Shown here piece by piece: positions 54,149 to 63,475 of a DNA stretch of 64,000 nt. A model generated the notes under the pieces. The model was not told where the DNA came from, ran no database searches, and was given only the letters and a program-made list of their open reading frames with translations. The stretch is from assembly GCF_011045035.1 (NCBI RefSeq), contig NZ_JAALAA010000003.1:186001-250000 (forward strand), read 5' to 3'. Source of the DNA: Nocardioides turkmenicus (GTDB taxonomy: Bacteria; Actinomycetota; Actinomycetes; Propionibacteriales; Nocardioidaceae). A program made the position numbers and the translations under genes. Numbering within the stretch: position 1 is the first letter of the stretch; each line of letters opens with the position of its first letter.

Positions 54149-55240
54149 ATGAAGTGGCTCTTGCTGCTTGCCCTCATTCTCGTCCTCGCCCTCCTGATCT
54201 GGTTCTTCTTCGGACGCCCGATCCGCAAGGACACCAAGGCCGCCCACCGAGCGGACAAGGACCACCCGACGACCGAGACCAGCGCCCCCGTCGCTGCTGC
54301 CACGGTGCCTGCCGAGGCGACCGTGACCGAGCCTTCCGCTGAGGCTCCTGCCGCCGACGCTCCTGCCGAGACTCCCGCGGCCGAGACCCCCGCGGGTGAG
54401 GAGCCGGTCGAGGCTCCTGCTGAGGTCGAGACCGCCGTGGCCGAGGAGACCGCCGTCGACGAGGTGACGGAGGCCGACACCGCCGCCGTCGTCGCCGAGG
54501 CAGAGAGCGTCACCGCCGAGGCCGCTGCTGCTGACGCGGCTGCCGAGGCCACCACGGAGAGCGCGGCCGCCCCCGAGGCCGACTCCGCCGAAGCACCGAC
54601 CGCCGACCCCGCTGAGGCCGTCGCCGCCGAGCCCGTGCCCGCCGCTGAGCCGGTTGCGGCTGAGCCCGCCGCGGAGCAGACCGAGGAGCCCGCTGTCGAG
54701 GTCGCCGCGGCCGCTCCCGTCGCCGCCGAGCCGGAGGCCGCCGAGGCGCCCGCCGCGACCGACGGCGCGCCCTACGCCGGCGCCGTGCTGCCCGCCGCCG
54801 ACGGCAGCAGCTCGGATGCTGCGTACACGATCAAGGGCAGCAGCGGGAAGAAGTACCACACCACCGCGAGCCCCTACTACGGACGTACGAAGGCGGCTGT
54901 CTACTTCGACACCGTGGAGTCGGCCGAGGCGGCCGGGTTCGTCGGCGCGAGCAGCGACTTCTACGACCGGGGCAAGAAGGCCGCGGCCGCCGAGACGGAC
55001 CAGCCGCTGCCGCCGGCGAGCAGCTACGGCGCGGGTAGTGCCGACCCGCTCGCGGACGGCTCCAGCCCGCACCCGGCGTACGTGGTGAAGGGCAACATCC
55101 GCAAGGACGGCGCCAAGCGCTACCACACCTCCGAGAGCACCGCCTTCAAGCGGACCCAGGCCGAGGTCTGGTTCGACAGCGAGGAGTCGGCCGAGGCCGC
55201 CGGCTTCGTGATCGGCTTCAAGAAGAAGGCCAACGCCTGA
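54149..55240 (+). CDS. membrane-anchored sunset-domain repeat protein with Ala/Glu/Pro linker
   Basis: This 363-residue protein has an N-terminal membrane helix ([20 protein letters not shown]). About 185 residues of Ala/Glu/Pro/Thr low-complexity linker follow ([18 protein letters not shown] and similar). The C-terminus has two copies of a domain of the form YxIKG-K-YHTxxS-Y-RTxAxVxFD-AEAAGF ([20 protein letters not shown] near 229; the second ends [20 protein letters not shown]). This pattern is the sunset domain, found singly or at the ends of other actinobacterial proteins, function unknown. The gene runs against the prfA-prmC operon that it interrupts. The linker should be extended, so the repeats may reach away from the membrane. 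Confidence 0.82.
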   Translation: MKWLLLLALILVLALLIWFFFGRPIRKDTKAAHRADKDHPTTETSAPVAAATVPAEATVTEPSAEAPAADAPAETPAAETPAGEEPVEAPAEVETAVAEETAVDEVTEADTAAVVAEAESVTAEAAAADAAAEATTESAAAPEADSAEAPTADPAEAVAAEPVPAAEPVAAEPAAEQTEEPAVEVAAAAPVAAEPEAAEAPAATDGAPYAGAVLPAADGSSSDAAYTIKGSSGKKYHTTASPYYGRTKAAVYFDTVESAEAAGFVGASSDFYDRGKKAAAAETDQPLPPASSYGAGSADPLADGSSPHPAYVVKGNIRKDGAKRYHTSESTAFKRTQAEVWFDSEESAEAAGFVIGFKKKANA

Positions 55241-55254
55241 GCGAAATTCGCAGC

Positions 55255-55303
55255 AGACGTACGAAGGTCGCAGTCCCCTGGGGGCTGCGACCTTCGTACG
55301 TCT
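55255..55303. repeat. 19-base perfect inverted repeat between convergent genes
   Basis: AGACGTACGAAGGTCGCAG (55255-55273) and its exact complement (55285-55303) surround TCCCCTGGGGG. It sits between the 3' ends of the sunset-domain gene and prfA, and probably acts as a shared terminator. The sequence is unrelated to the TGTAACACG family. Confidence 0.75.
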
Positions 55304-55312
55304 CAGGCGGTC

Positions 55313-56392
55313 CTAGGACTCGAGGGAGGCCAGGCGGGCGGCCAGGTCGGCGTCCACGGCGCTGCCGATGACCGGCTCGAGGTCGCCGTCGAGGACCTGG
55401 TCGAGGTTGTAGGCCTTGTAGCCGGTGCGGTGGTCGGAGATGCGGTTCTCCGGGAAGTTGTACGTCCGGATGCGCTCGGAGCGGTCGACGGTGCGTACCT
55501 GGGAGCGGCGGGCGTCGGAGGCCTCCGCGTCGGCGGCGTCCTGGGCGGCCTGGAGCAGACGCGAGCGCAGCACGCGCATCGCCTGCTCCTTGTTCTGCAG
55601 CTGGGACTTCTCGTTCTGCATCGAGACCACGATGCCGGTCGGGATGTGGGTGATCCGGACCGCCGAGTCGGTGGTGTTGACCGACTGACCGCCGGGGCCC
55701 GAGGAGCGGTAGACGTCGATGCGGAGGTCGTTGTCGTTGATCTCGACATCGATGGGCTCGGCCTCGGGTACGACCAGGACACCGGCCGCCGAGGTGTGCA
55801 CGCGACCCTGCGACTCGGTGACCGGCACCCGCTGGACCCGGTGGACGCCGCCCTCGAACTTGAGCAACGCATAGGGGGCGCGACCGGGCTCGGGAGTGCC
55901 CTTCGCCTTCACCGCGACGGTGACCGACTTGTAGCCGCCGAGATCGGACTCGGTGGCGTCGAGGAACTCGAGCTTCCAGCCCTGGCGCTCGGCGTAGCGG
56001 GTGTACATCCGCAGCAGGTCGCCGGCGAACAGCGCCGACTCCTCACCGCCCTCCCCCGACTTCACCTCGAGGATCGCGTCCTTGTCGTCGGTGGGATCGC
56101 GGGGCACGAGCAGGCGACGCAGCCGCTCCTCGGCCTCCTCGCGCTGCGGCACCAGCGCCTCGGCCTCCTCCGCGAACGCGGGGTCCTCCCCGGCCAGCTC
56201 GCGGGCGGCCTCGATGTCGTCACCGAGCTGCTGCCAGGCGCGGTAGGCGTCGATGATCGAGCTCAGCTCGGCGTACCTCTGGTTGAGCTTCTTCGCCAGG
56301 CGCGCGTCGGCATGTGTCTCGGGCTCGGCGAGCCGCTTCTCCAGCCCGACGTGCTCCTCGATCAGTCCCTCGACCGCTTCAAACTGTGACAT
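55313..56392 (-). CDS. prfA: peptide chain release factor 1
   Basis: This 359-residue protein from ATG 56392 is full length. The peptidyl-hydrolysis motif GGQ lies in [20 protein letters not shown] near residue 235. The stop-codon reading tripeptide is PVT in [17 protein letters not shown] (family PxT), as expected for RF1, which reads UAA and UAG. PrmC, encoded 1.3 kb downstream, methylates the GGQ glutamine. Confidence 0.97.
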   Translation of the reverse strand: MSQFEAVEGLIEEHVGLEKRLAEPETHADARLAKKLNQRYAELSSIIDAYRAWQQLGDDIEAARELAGEDPAFAEEAEALVPQREEAEERLRRLLVPRDPTDDKDAILEVKSGEGGEESALFAGDLLRMYTRYAERQGWKLEFLDATESDLGGYKSVTVAVKAKGTPEPGRAPYALLKFEGGVHRVQRVPVTESQGRVHTSAAGVLVVPEAEPIDVEINDNDLRIDVYRSSGPGGQSVNTTDSAVRITHIPTGIVVSMQNEKSQLQNKEQAMRVLRSRLLQAAQDAADAEASDARRSQVRTVDRSERIRTYNFPENRISDHRTGYKAYNLDQVLDGDLEPVIGSAVDADLAARLASLES

Positions 56393-56426
56393 CTCCGCCT
56401 CGCTTCTCGCCTGGGATGAAATGCGC

Positions 56427-56461
56427 CGCGCCGGCCCCCACGACACGTGGGAGCCGGCGCG
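56427..56461 (-). terminator. hairpin between rpmE and prfA
   Basis: The arms CGCGCCGGC-C-CCCACG and CGTGGG-A-GCCGGCGCG pair around ACA with one mismatch, 8 bases after the rpmE stop and 35 bases before prfA. The run after it on the minus strand is only CATTTCATC, so it may be a partial terminator or attenuator inside the operon. Confidence 0.6.
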
Positions 56462-56468
56462 CTGAGAG

Positions 56469-56681
56469 CTACTTGCCGCGCTTGCCGAAGCGAGCCTCGA
56501 AGCGAGCCACGCGACCGCCGGTGTCGAGGATCTTCTGCTTGCCCGTGTAGAACGGGTGGCAGTTGGAGCACACGTCGGCACGGATGGCGCCTTCGGCAAC
56601 GGTGCTGCGGGTGGTGAACGAGTTGCCACAGGTGCAGGTGACCTGGGTCTCGACGTACGTCGGGTGGATGTCGGGCTTCAT
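56469..56681 (-). CDS. rpmE: 50S ribosomal protein L31 (zinc form)
   Basis: This 70-residue protein has [11 protein letters not shown] and [16 protein letters not shown], giving the CxC and CxxC cysteines of the zinc-binding (C+) type. It belongs to the large ribosomal subunit near the intersubunit bridge. Position between rho and prfA is the usual one in actinobacteria. Confidence 0.97.
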   Translation of the reverse strand: MKPDIHPTYVETQVTCTCGNSFTTRSTVAEGAIRADVCSNCHPFYTGKQKILDTGGRVARFEARFGKRGK

Positions 56682-56815
56682 GAGGTTCCTCTCAAGACAT
56701 GGGGTTCCGGGTCGCCGCCGCAGGTTGCGGGACGTGAACCGGCACCGAGGATTCAGTGTATGTGAACGCCTGGGGCCGCCAATAATTCCCGGCGGCCCCA
56801 GGGCGCTCAGCTGAC

Positions 56816-58558
56816 TCAGGCCTTGGCGACCTCGTTGAGCAGCACCATGTTGGTGGGCGACCCGGCGACCTTCTCCGCGAGCACCGAGGCGGCCTTGGCG
56901 CCGTCGAGGGTGGCGAGCGAGGCACGCAGCTTGCGCACCGCGTCGCCCTCACCGCCGGCGAAGAGCAGGTCGTCGCGGCGGGTGCCCGACGCGTTGACGT
57001 CGACGGCCGGGAAGATGCCGGCCTCGGCGTACTCCTCGCTCAGTCGCAGCTCGGAGTTGGCGGTGTCCTTGAACGCCTCGAAGATGATCTCGTCGGTCTT
57101 CGAGCCGGTCTCGACCGCGGCGGTGGCGAGGATGGTCAGCGAGCCGCCGTCCTCGACGTTGCGGGCGGCACCGAAGAACCGCTTCGTCGGGTAGAGCGCC
57201 GCCGAGTCGACGCCGCCACCGAGGATCCGGCCCGAGGCCGGGACGGAGAGGTTGTAGGCCTTGCCCAGACGGGTCAGGCCGTCGAGGAGGACGACCACGT
57301 CGTGGCCGAGCTCGACCAGACGCTTGGCCCGCTCGATGGCCAGCTCGGCAACCACGGTGTGGTCGGCGGGCTGCCGGTCGAAGGTGGAGGCGATGACCTC
57401 GCCCTTGACGCTGCGTTCGAAGTCGGTGACCTCCTCGGGGCGCTCGTCGACGAGCACGACCATCAGGTGGCACTCGGGGTTGTTGGCCGTGATCGCTCCG
57501 GCGATCGCGTGCAGGACCGTGGTCTTGCCGGCCTTCGACGGCGAGGCGATCAGGCCGCGCTGGCCCTTGCCGATCGGCGAGACCAGGTCGATGACCCGGC
57601 CGGTCACCGGGTCGGTGCCGCCCTCGAGGCGCAGCCGCTGGTCGGGGTGGACCGGGGCGAGCTTGTCGAACTCCACGCGGTGCTTGGCGATCTCCGGGTC
57701 GGCACCGTTGACGGAGTCGATCCGCACCATCGGGTTGTACTTCTCCTTGCGCTCGCCCTCGCGGGGCTGGCGCACCTGGCCGACGATCGCGTCACCACGG
57801 CGGAGGCCGAGGCGCTTGACCAGCGACAGGGAGAGGTAGACGTCGTCCGGTCCGGGCAGGTAGCCGGAGGTGCGGACGAAGGCGTAGTTGTCGAGCACGT
57901 CCAGGATGCCCGCCGCGGGCACCAGCACGTCGTCCTCGAGGATGGTCGTGTCCGGCTCGCCGCGGCCCGGGCGGTTGCGGTCACGGTCGCGGCCACGACG
58001 GCGGCGGTTGCGGCGGCTGCCGCCCTCGCCCTGGTCGTCGTCGCCCGCGTCGTCGGCCGACTCGGCCGGCTTCTCCTTCGGGGCGTCCTCGTTCTTCTTC
58101 TCGGCGGCGGGCTGGCCGGCCTTGGCCGGGCCCTTGCTCTGGCCACCGGCGGCGGGCTGACCGCCCTGACCGCCCTGGCCGCCCTGGGCCTGGCCGCCGC
58201 TCTTGTTCTGGTTGCGCTGGCGGCGCGGGCGCTGGGCACCCTCGCTGCCGGCGTCAGCAGCCTCGTCGGACTTCTCCGCGGGCTTCTCAGCCTTCTCGGC
58301 CGGCTTGTCTGCAGGCTTCTCAGGAGCCTTCTCAGCGGCAGGCTTCGCGGCCTTCTCGGCCGGCGCCGACTGCGCGCGGCTGCTCTGGGCGGCCTTGATC
58401 GCGTCGATCAGCTGGGCCTTCTTCATCGAGTTGGCCCCGCTGATGCCCATGCCGTTCGCCATCGCCTTGAGGTCGGCGAGGAGCATTCCGCCAAGGCCAC
58501 CGCGCTTCTTCGGGGCGGCGTTCGGCTCCGGCGCGGTGGATTCCATGGTCTCAGTCAC
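56816..58558 (-). CDS. rho: transcription termination factor Rho with long disordered insert
   Basis: This 580-residue protein starts at GTG 58558 (AAGGA 5 bases upstream). The N-terminal helix bundle ([20 protein letters not shown], then [12 protein letters not shown]) is split from the RNA-binding fold by about 150 residues rich in Lys, Pro, Glu, Gln, Gly and Arg ([39 protein letters not shown]). The motor keeps the P-loop [18 protein letters not shown] near 345, [20 protein letters not shown] and the Q-loop region. It is a hexameric RNA helicase ending unstructured transcripts. The insert is typical of actinobacteria and may bind extra RNA or promote condensation. Confidence 0.97.
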   Translation of the reverse strand: MTETMESTAPEPNAAPKKRGGLGGMLLADLKAMANGMGISGANSMKKAQLIDAIKAAQSSRAQSAPAEKAAKPAAEKAPEKPADKPAEKAEKPAEKSDEAADAGSEGAQRPRRQRNQNKSGGQAQGGQGGQGGQPAAGGQSKGPAKAGQPAAEKKNEDAPKEKPAESADDAGDDDQGEGGSRRNRRRRGRDRDRNRPGRGEPDTTILEDDVLVPAAGILDVLDNYAFVRTSGYLPGPDDVYLSLSLVKRLGLRRGDAIVGQVRQPREGERKEKYNPMVRIDSVNGADPEIAKHRVEFDKLAPVHPDQRLRLEGGTDPVTGRVIDLVSPIGKGQRGLIASPSKAGKTTVLHAIAGAITANNPECHLMVVLVDERPEEVTDFERSVKGEVIASTFDRQPADHTVVAELAIERAKRLVELGHDVVVLLDGLTRLGKAYNLSVPASGRILGGGVDSAALYPTKRFFGAARNVEDGGSLTILATAAVETGSKTDEIIFEAFKDTANSELRLSEEYAEAGIFPAVDVNASGTRRDDLLFAGGEGDAVRKLRASLATLDGAKAASVLAEKVAGSPTNMVLLNEVAKA

Positions 58559-58730
58559 GTGAGTCCTTTCCCACGTATCGCCGATCGGCGTACGACGCCG
58601 ACGGCTCGTCTTGTCAGAACCCCTGACGCGCCGGTGCGCGCCAAACGAAGTGGCACGGCACGAAAGGGGGATGGCACACCCATAGGCCTGAACGGCCCGA
58701 CGGATGTATGTCCAGGCTAACACGCATGGC

Positions 58731-58748
58731 GCCCCTCACAGGAGGGGC
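58731..58748 (-). terminator. terminator hairpin of the threonine operon
   Basis: GCCCCTC and GAGGGGC form an exact 7-base stem around ACAG, next to a second overlapping stem GGGCC/GGCCC (58746-58760), directly after the thrB stop. The remaining gap to rho (58559-58730) holds the rho leader; I see no clear -10 box in it beyond the sequence CATACAT near 58705. Confidence 0.55.
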
Positions 58749-58761
58749 CCGGAAGGCCCGG

Positions 58762-59688
58762 TCAGAGGATGCGTACGCCGTCCATGTCGATGCGCAGCGC
58801 ATGGCAGGCCCAGCCCGCCGGACAGCGGGCGGCGAGCTTGGTCGTCTCGCCCGACTCGACACCGTTGCTGAACGCCAGGACCGTCGGCCCGGCGCCCGAG
58901 ACGATCGCCGCGACGCCGTCGGCGCGCAGCTCGTCGACCAGCGCGAGCGACTCCGGCATCGCGGGGCGGCGGTATTCCTGGTGGAGGAAGTCGCGGGTGG
59001 CGCGGTGCAGGTGCTCGGGCGCGTCGCTGAGCGCCGCGACCAGGAGCGCCGTACGTCCCGCGTCGGCCGCCGCGTCGGAGTGCGGGACGGTCTCGGGCAG
59101 GAGCCCGCGAGCGGCCTTGGTCTCCACGCCGGCCTCCGGGACGAAGACGACGACGCTGACCCGCGGGTCGACGGCCGTGCGGACCGCGAAACTGTGCCGT
59201 CCTTCGCCTGGCGGCAGGGCGTCGTCCTCACCCGCGATGGTGAAGCCGCCGTAGAAAGCGGGCGCCACGTTGTCCGGATGCCCCTCGATCTCGGCGGCGG
59301 TCTGGAAGAGCGTCTCGTCGTCGAGGATCAGCTCGCCGCCGGCGACCAGGGCACGAGCGAGCACGAGGCCGCCGATGATCGCCGCCGAGGACGACCCCAG
59401 GCCGCGCGCGTGCGGGATCCGGTTGCGGCAGTGCAGCCGCAGACCGGCCGGCTGCTTGCCGATGATCTCGAAGGCAGCCCGCATGGAACGTACGACCAGG
59501 TGGGACTCGTCGAGCGGGACCGTGCCCTCGCCCGCGCCCTCGACGGTGACCTCCAGGCCATCCGCAACCACTTCCCCGGTGAGCTCGTCACGCAGGTCGA
59601 GCGCCAGCCCGAGCGAGTCGTAGCCGGGGCCGAGGTTGGCGGAGGTGGCCGGTACGGTGACGGTGACCGGGCCTTCTACGAACGTCAT
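58762..59688 (-). CDS. thrB: homoserine kinase
   Basis: This 308-residue GHMP-family kinase has VTVPATSANLGPGYDSLGLA at the N-terminus, the ATP loop RIPHARGLGSSSAAIIGGLV near residue 95 and the C-terminal GHMP motif AAIVSGAGPTVLAFSNG. It phosphorylates homoserine to O-phosphohomoserine, the substrate of ThrC. It is the last gene of hom-thrC-thrB, 5 bases after thrC. Confidence 0.96.
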   Translation of the reverse strand: MTFVEGPVTVTVPATSANLGPGYDSLGLALDLRDELTGEVVADGLEVTVEGAGEGTVPLDESHLVVRSMRAAFEIIGKQPAGLRLHCRNRIPHARGLGSSSAAIIGGLVLARALVAGGELILDDETLFQTAAEIEGHPDNVAPAFYGGFTIAGEDDALPPGEGRHSFAVRTAVDPRVSVVVFVPEAGVETKAARGLLPETVPHSDAAADAGRTALLVAALSDAPEHLHRATRDFLHQEYRRPAMPESLALVDELRADGVAAIVSGAGPTVLAFSNGVESGETTKLAARCPAGWACHALRIDMDGVRIL

Positions 59689-59693
59689 CGGTG

Positions 59694-60761
59694 CTACGCG
59701 AGCCCTGCTGCGGCGGCCGCGGCCTCGAGGTCGGCGTCGATGACGATCTCGGGGATCTCGCCGAAGTACTCCAGCGCGGTGGCGGTGTCCTTGAGCCCGT
59801 GACCGGTGACGGTGATGACCGTGGTGGTCCCGGCGTATGTCTCCCCGAGCTCGAGGTCGGCGAGGAGCCCGGCGACACCGGCCGCCGAGGCGGGCTCGAC
59901 GAAGACGCCGTCGTTGCGGGCGAGCTGGGACTGGGCGGAGAGGATCTGCTCGTCGGAGAGCGCGCGGAAGCGACCGCCGGACTTGGCGGCGGCGGCCTCG
60001 GCGAGCTGCCACGAGGCCGGGTTGCCGATGCGGATCGCGGTGGCCTTGGTCTCCGGGTGCTCGACCGGGTGGCCGAGCACGAGCGGGGCCGCGCCCTCGG
60101 CCTGGAAGGCACGCATGACCGGGGTCTTGGTGGCATGGCCGGCCGCTGCGTACTGCTCGTAGCCGAGCCAGTAGGCGGAGAGGTTGCCGGCGTTGCCGAT
60201 CGGCATCAAGTGGTAGTCGGGGGCGTCGCCGAGGCGGTCGACGACCTCGAAGGCAGCGGTCTTCTGGCCCTCGAGGCGGACCGGGTTGACCGAGTTGACC
60301 AGCGCGACCGGATAGCTGTCGGCAAGCGCGCGCGAGAGCTTGAGACAGTCGTCGAAGTTGCCGCGTACCTTGACCACCTCGGCGCCGTGGACCAGCGCCT
60401 GGGCCATCTTGGCGGCGCTGATCTTGCCGTTGGGGACGAGCACGACCGGGGTGATCCCGGCCTTGGCGGCGTAGGCCGCCATCGACGCGGAGGTATTGCC
60501 GGTGCTCGCGCACACCACGGCCTTCGCGCCCTCGTGGACGGCCACCGAGATGGCCGCGGTCATGCCGCGGTCCTTGAACGAGCCGGTCGGGTTCTGGCCC
60601 TCGACCTTCAGCCACACCTCACCCTTGGTGGCGCCGGAGAGCCACTCGGAGTGCACCAGCGGGGTGCCACCCTCGCCGAGCGTCACGGCCGGGGTGTCCT
60701 GGGGGATGTCGAGGAGGGTCCGATACTCCTCGATCACGCCGCGCCATTGGCTTGTGGTCAT
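59694..60761 (-). CDS. thrC: threonine synthase
   Basis: This 355-residue fold-type II PLP enzyme has the cofactor Lys in QNPTGSFKDRGMTAAISVAV near residue 59, the phosphate-binding loop CASTGNTSASMAAYAAKAGI and PIGNAGNLSAYWLGYEQYAA. It converts O-phosphohomoserine to threonine. It overlaps the hom stop by one base. Confidence 0.96.
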   Translation of the reverse strand: MTTSQWRGVIEEYRTLLDIPQDTPAVTLGEGGTPLVHSEWLSGATKGEVWLKVEGQNPTGSFKDRGMTAAISVAVHEGAKAVVCASTGNTSASMAAYAAKAGITPVVLVPNGKISAAKMAQALVHGAEVVKVRGNFDDCLKLSRALADSYPVALVNSVNPVRLEGQKTAAFEVVDRLGDAPDYHLMPIGNAGNLSAYWLGYEQYAAAGHATKTPVMRAFQAEGAAPLVLGHPVEHPETKATAIRIGNPASWQLAEAAAAKSGGRFRALSDEQILSAQSQLARNDGVFVEPASAAGVAGLLADLELGETYAGTTTVITVTGHGLKDTATALEYFGEIPEIVIDADLEAAAAAAGLA

Positions 60762-62074
60762 CAGACTGCTCCTTCTACGCGCATCACCGAGGCGACGTCG
60801 CGGACGAACTCCATCTCGCGCAGGTGCTGCACGGTCGCCGCGAGCGCGGCATCGGGGGCCTCGTGGGAGACGACGACGAGCTGGGCGTCCTCTCCCCTGC
60901 CTTCCTGGCGGACGGCCTTGATCGAGACGCCGTGCTCGGAGAAGGCGGTCGCGACGGCGGCGAGCACGCCGGCCTTGTCGGCCACGTCGAGGCTGACGTG
61001 GTAGCGGGTGACTGTCTCGCCCATCGGGCGGACCGCGCGGGCGGCGTAAGCGGACTCGCCGAAGCCGCGGGCGCCGAGAGCCTTGTTGCGAGCCACGGTG
61101 ACCAGGTCGCCCAGGACGGCGCTGGCGGTGGGCGCGCCGCCCGCGCCCTGGCCGTAGAACATCAGGTCACCGGCGGAGGCGGACTCGACGAAGACGGCGT
61201 TGTAGGCGCCGCGTACGGTCGCCAGCGCGTGGGTGCGCGGGATCATCACCGGGTGGACCCGCGCCGAGACGTCGTCGCCGTCGAGCTCGGCGATCGCGAG
61301 CAGCTTGACGACACTGCCCATGGCTTTGGCGGAGGCGACGTCGCCCGCGGTCACCTCGGTGATGCCCTCGCGGTAGACGTCGCTGGCGGTGACCCGGGTG
61401 TGGAACGCGAGGCTCGCCAGGATGGCGGCCTTGGCGGCCGCATCGAAGCCTTCGACGTCGGCGGTCGGGTCGGCCTCGGCGTAGCCCAGCTCCTGGGCCT
61501 CGGCGAGCGCCTCCTCGAAGCCGGCGCCATAGGTGTCCATCTTGTCGAGGATGTAGTTGGTGGTGCCGTTGACGATGCCCATCACCTTGGTGACGTGGTC
61601 GCCGACGAGCGAGTCGCGCAGCGGGCGGAGGATCGGGATCGCGCCGGCCACCGCGGCCTCGTAGTAGAGGTCGGTGCCGGCCTTCTCAGCGGCCTCGTAG
61701 AGTGTCGGACCGTCCTCGGCCAGGAGCGCCTTGTTGGCGGTGACGACGCTGGCGCCGCTCTCCAGCGCCTTGAGGATGAGGCCGCGGGCAGGCTCGATGC
61801 CGCCGATCACCTCGACGACGACGTCGACGTCGTCGCGGGCGACCAGGCCCTGGGCGTCCGTCGTCAGCAGCTCGGCGGGCACCTCGACGTCGCGAGGGGC
61901 GTCGAGGCGGCGTACGGCCACGCCCCTGATCTCCAGAGGCGCACCCACTCTGGCGGCGAGATCCGCGTCGCCCTCGAGCAGGAGTCGGACCACCTGGGAC
62001 CCCACCACACCGCAGCCGAGGACGGCGACGCCCAGGGTTTCGACGGCGTGCGCGGTCGTCTTGTTGCTGCTCAC
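60761..62074 (-). CDS. hom: homoserine dehydrogenase
   Basis: This 437-residue protein starts at GTG 62074. It has the NAD(P) fold VAVLGCGVVGSQVVRLLLEG, the catalytic core VMGIVNGTTNYILDKMDTYG and SEAQELGYAEADPTADVEGFD-type sequence. A C-terminal ACT domain (YHVSLDVADKAGVLAAVATA) is the usual site of threonine feedback inhibition. It reduces aspartate semialdehyde to homoserine. It is the first gene of the hom-thrC-thrB unit. Confidence 0.96.
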   Translation of the reverse strand: MSSNKTTAHAVETLGVAVLGCGVVGSQVVRLLLEGDADLAARVGAPLEIRGVAVRRLDAPRDVEVPAELLTTDAQGLVARDDVDVVVEVIGGIEPARGLILKALESGASVVTANKALLAEDGPTLYEAAEKAGTDLYYEAAVAGAIPILRPLRDSLVGDHVTKVMGIVNGTTNYILDKMDTYGAGFEEALAEAQELGYAEADPTADVEGFDAAAKAAILASLAFHTRVTASDVYREGITEVTAGDVASAKAMGSVVKLLAIAELDGDDVSARVHPVMIPRTHALATVRGAYNAVFVESASAGDLMFYGQGAGGAPTASAVLGDLVTVARNKALGARGFGESAYAARAVRPMGETVTRYHVSLDVADKAGVLAAVATAFSEHGVSIKAVRQEGRGEDAQLVVVSHEAPDAALAATVQHLREMEFVRDVASVMRVEGAV

Positions 62075-62119
62075 GCGCCCAAGGGTATCCGGGACAGGCT
62101 CCAGGATCCGACTTCCGCT

Positions 62120-63475
62120 CTAGGCGCGGACACCCATCCGGGTCGCCGGGACGAGGGACACCACCCCGACCACCGCGGCAAGGCTGATCAGCAGCGTCGC
62201 TCCGCCGACCGGGGCATCGTGGGCGAAGCCCGCGAAGAGGGCGCTGCCGAGCGCGAGCGCGGCCGCCTGGACCAGCGAGTCGTTGAGCTGGAGGGCCGAG
62301 GAGGCACGCCCCTCACCACCTGGCTCGGCGGCGCGGAGGGTGAGCACCGAGATGGTGGAGAACGCCGTCCCGATCCCGGCGCCCGCGATCGCCCAGCCGA
62401 CGACCGGGACGGCGATCGGGCCGCCGGCCACGCTCGCTGCCAGGATCGCGATGCCGACGGTCATCACCGCGGCACCGAGGACGACACGGAAGGTCTCGTC
62501 GGCCAGGAACCTCAGGTTGACCGCTGCCCAGGCCGCGCCCGACCAGGTGACCGCGCCGACCGTCAGCACCCACCCGGCCGCGGTCAGGGACAGGCCGCGG
62601 TCGAGGGTGAGGAGGAGCGGGACGTACGCCTCGGCGCCGGCGAACGCGGCGGCGATCAGGCCGCGGGTGGCGACGATGCTGGCCAGGCCGCGTCGGCCGG
62701 TCCAGGTGCCGGGCGGGAGCAGCCGCGGGCCGGCGACCAGGACGACCGCGAGCGCCGCGGCCAGGAACGCGGGCCACGCCGGCAGATCGCGCTGGCCGGC
62801 CAGGCTCACCAGGAGTACGCCGACCGCCGCCACCCCCGCCCACGCGAGTCTCACCCCCGTGCCCGACGGGACACCGTCACCGGGCTGCGAGGGCGCGTCC
62901 CCGACCATCAGCCAGGAGAGGACCGCGATGACGGGCACCCCGAGGAAGACCCAACGCCAGCCGACGGTGTCCGCGACCCCGGCGGCCATGACCGGGCCCA
63001 CCAACGCGGGCAGGATCCAGGCGGCCGTGAGGACCGTGAAGACCCGCGGACGCAGGTCGTCCGGATAGGCCGTGGCCACCACGACGTAGATGGCCACGCC
63101 GACGATGCCGCTGCCGAGCCCCTGGACACCCCTGCCGAGGACGAAGACCAGCATCGTGGGCGCGAGCCCGCACAGGACCAGGCCCGTCGAGAAGACGGCG
63201 ATGCCGGCGGCGAGCGCCGGGCGGGGCCCGCTGCGGTCGGCCCACGCTCCGGCCAGGACGTACCCGATCACGGAGACGGCCAGCGGTGCGGCGAACCCGA
63301 CGGCGTAGAGGCGGATGCCGTCAAGGTCGTCGGCGACGTCAGGCATCACCGTGGCGACCGCCATGTATTCGAAGGCGATCAGGAAGCCCAGGAAGAAGAT
63401 GCCTGACGTACGCCGCAGGTTGGCGCCCCTCCAGAGCGAGCGTTCGCTCCCTCGGGTGGCTCGGACCGTGCTCAC
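62120..63475 (-). CDS. MFS transporter (drug:H+ antiporter type)
   Basis: From GTG 63475 the product is 451 residues with 14 or so helices. It starts SGIFFLGFLIAFEYMAVATV and has the family motifs GYVLAGAWADRSGPRPALAA and LGRGVQGLGSGIVGVAIYVV. The MAVATVMPDVADDL segment is typical of DHA2-like exporters. The substrate is unknown. Its GTGA overlaps the stop of the upstream quinone oxidoreductase, so the two are co-transcribed. Confidence 0.88.
   Translation of the reverse strand: MSTVRATRGSERSLWRGANLRRTSGIFFLGFLIAFEYMAVATVMPDVADDLDGIRLYAVGFAAPLAVSVIGYVLAGAWADRSGPRPALAAGIAVFSTGLVLCGLAPTMLVFVLGRGVQGLGSGIVGVAIYVVVATAYPDDLRPRVFTVLTAAWILPALVGPVMAAGVADTVGWRWVFLGVPVIAVLSWLMVGDAPSQPGDGVPSGTGVRLAWAGVAAVGVLLVSLAGQRDLPAWPAFLAAALAVVLVAGPRLLPPGTWTGRRGLASIVATRGLIAAAFAGAEAYVPLLLTLDRGLSLTAAGWVLTVGAVTWSGAAWAAVNLRFLADETFRVVLGAAVMTVGIAILAASVAGGPIAVPVVGWAIAGAGIGTAFSTISVLTLRAAEPGGEGRASSALQLNDSLVQAAALALGSALFAGFAHDAPVGGATLLISLAAVVGVVSLVPATRMGVRA

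Noticed and set aside
58762..60615. 617-codon frame fusing an unknown N-terminus to ThrB
   Set aside because: The part beyond 59688 is an off-frame reading of thrC. ThrB has its normal start at 59688 and normal length.
60752..63406. 884-codon open frame on the plus strand
   Set aside because: It lies wholly opposite hom and the MFS transporter, which have clear family motifs. The frame has shadow composition and no domain.
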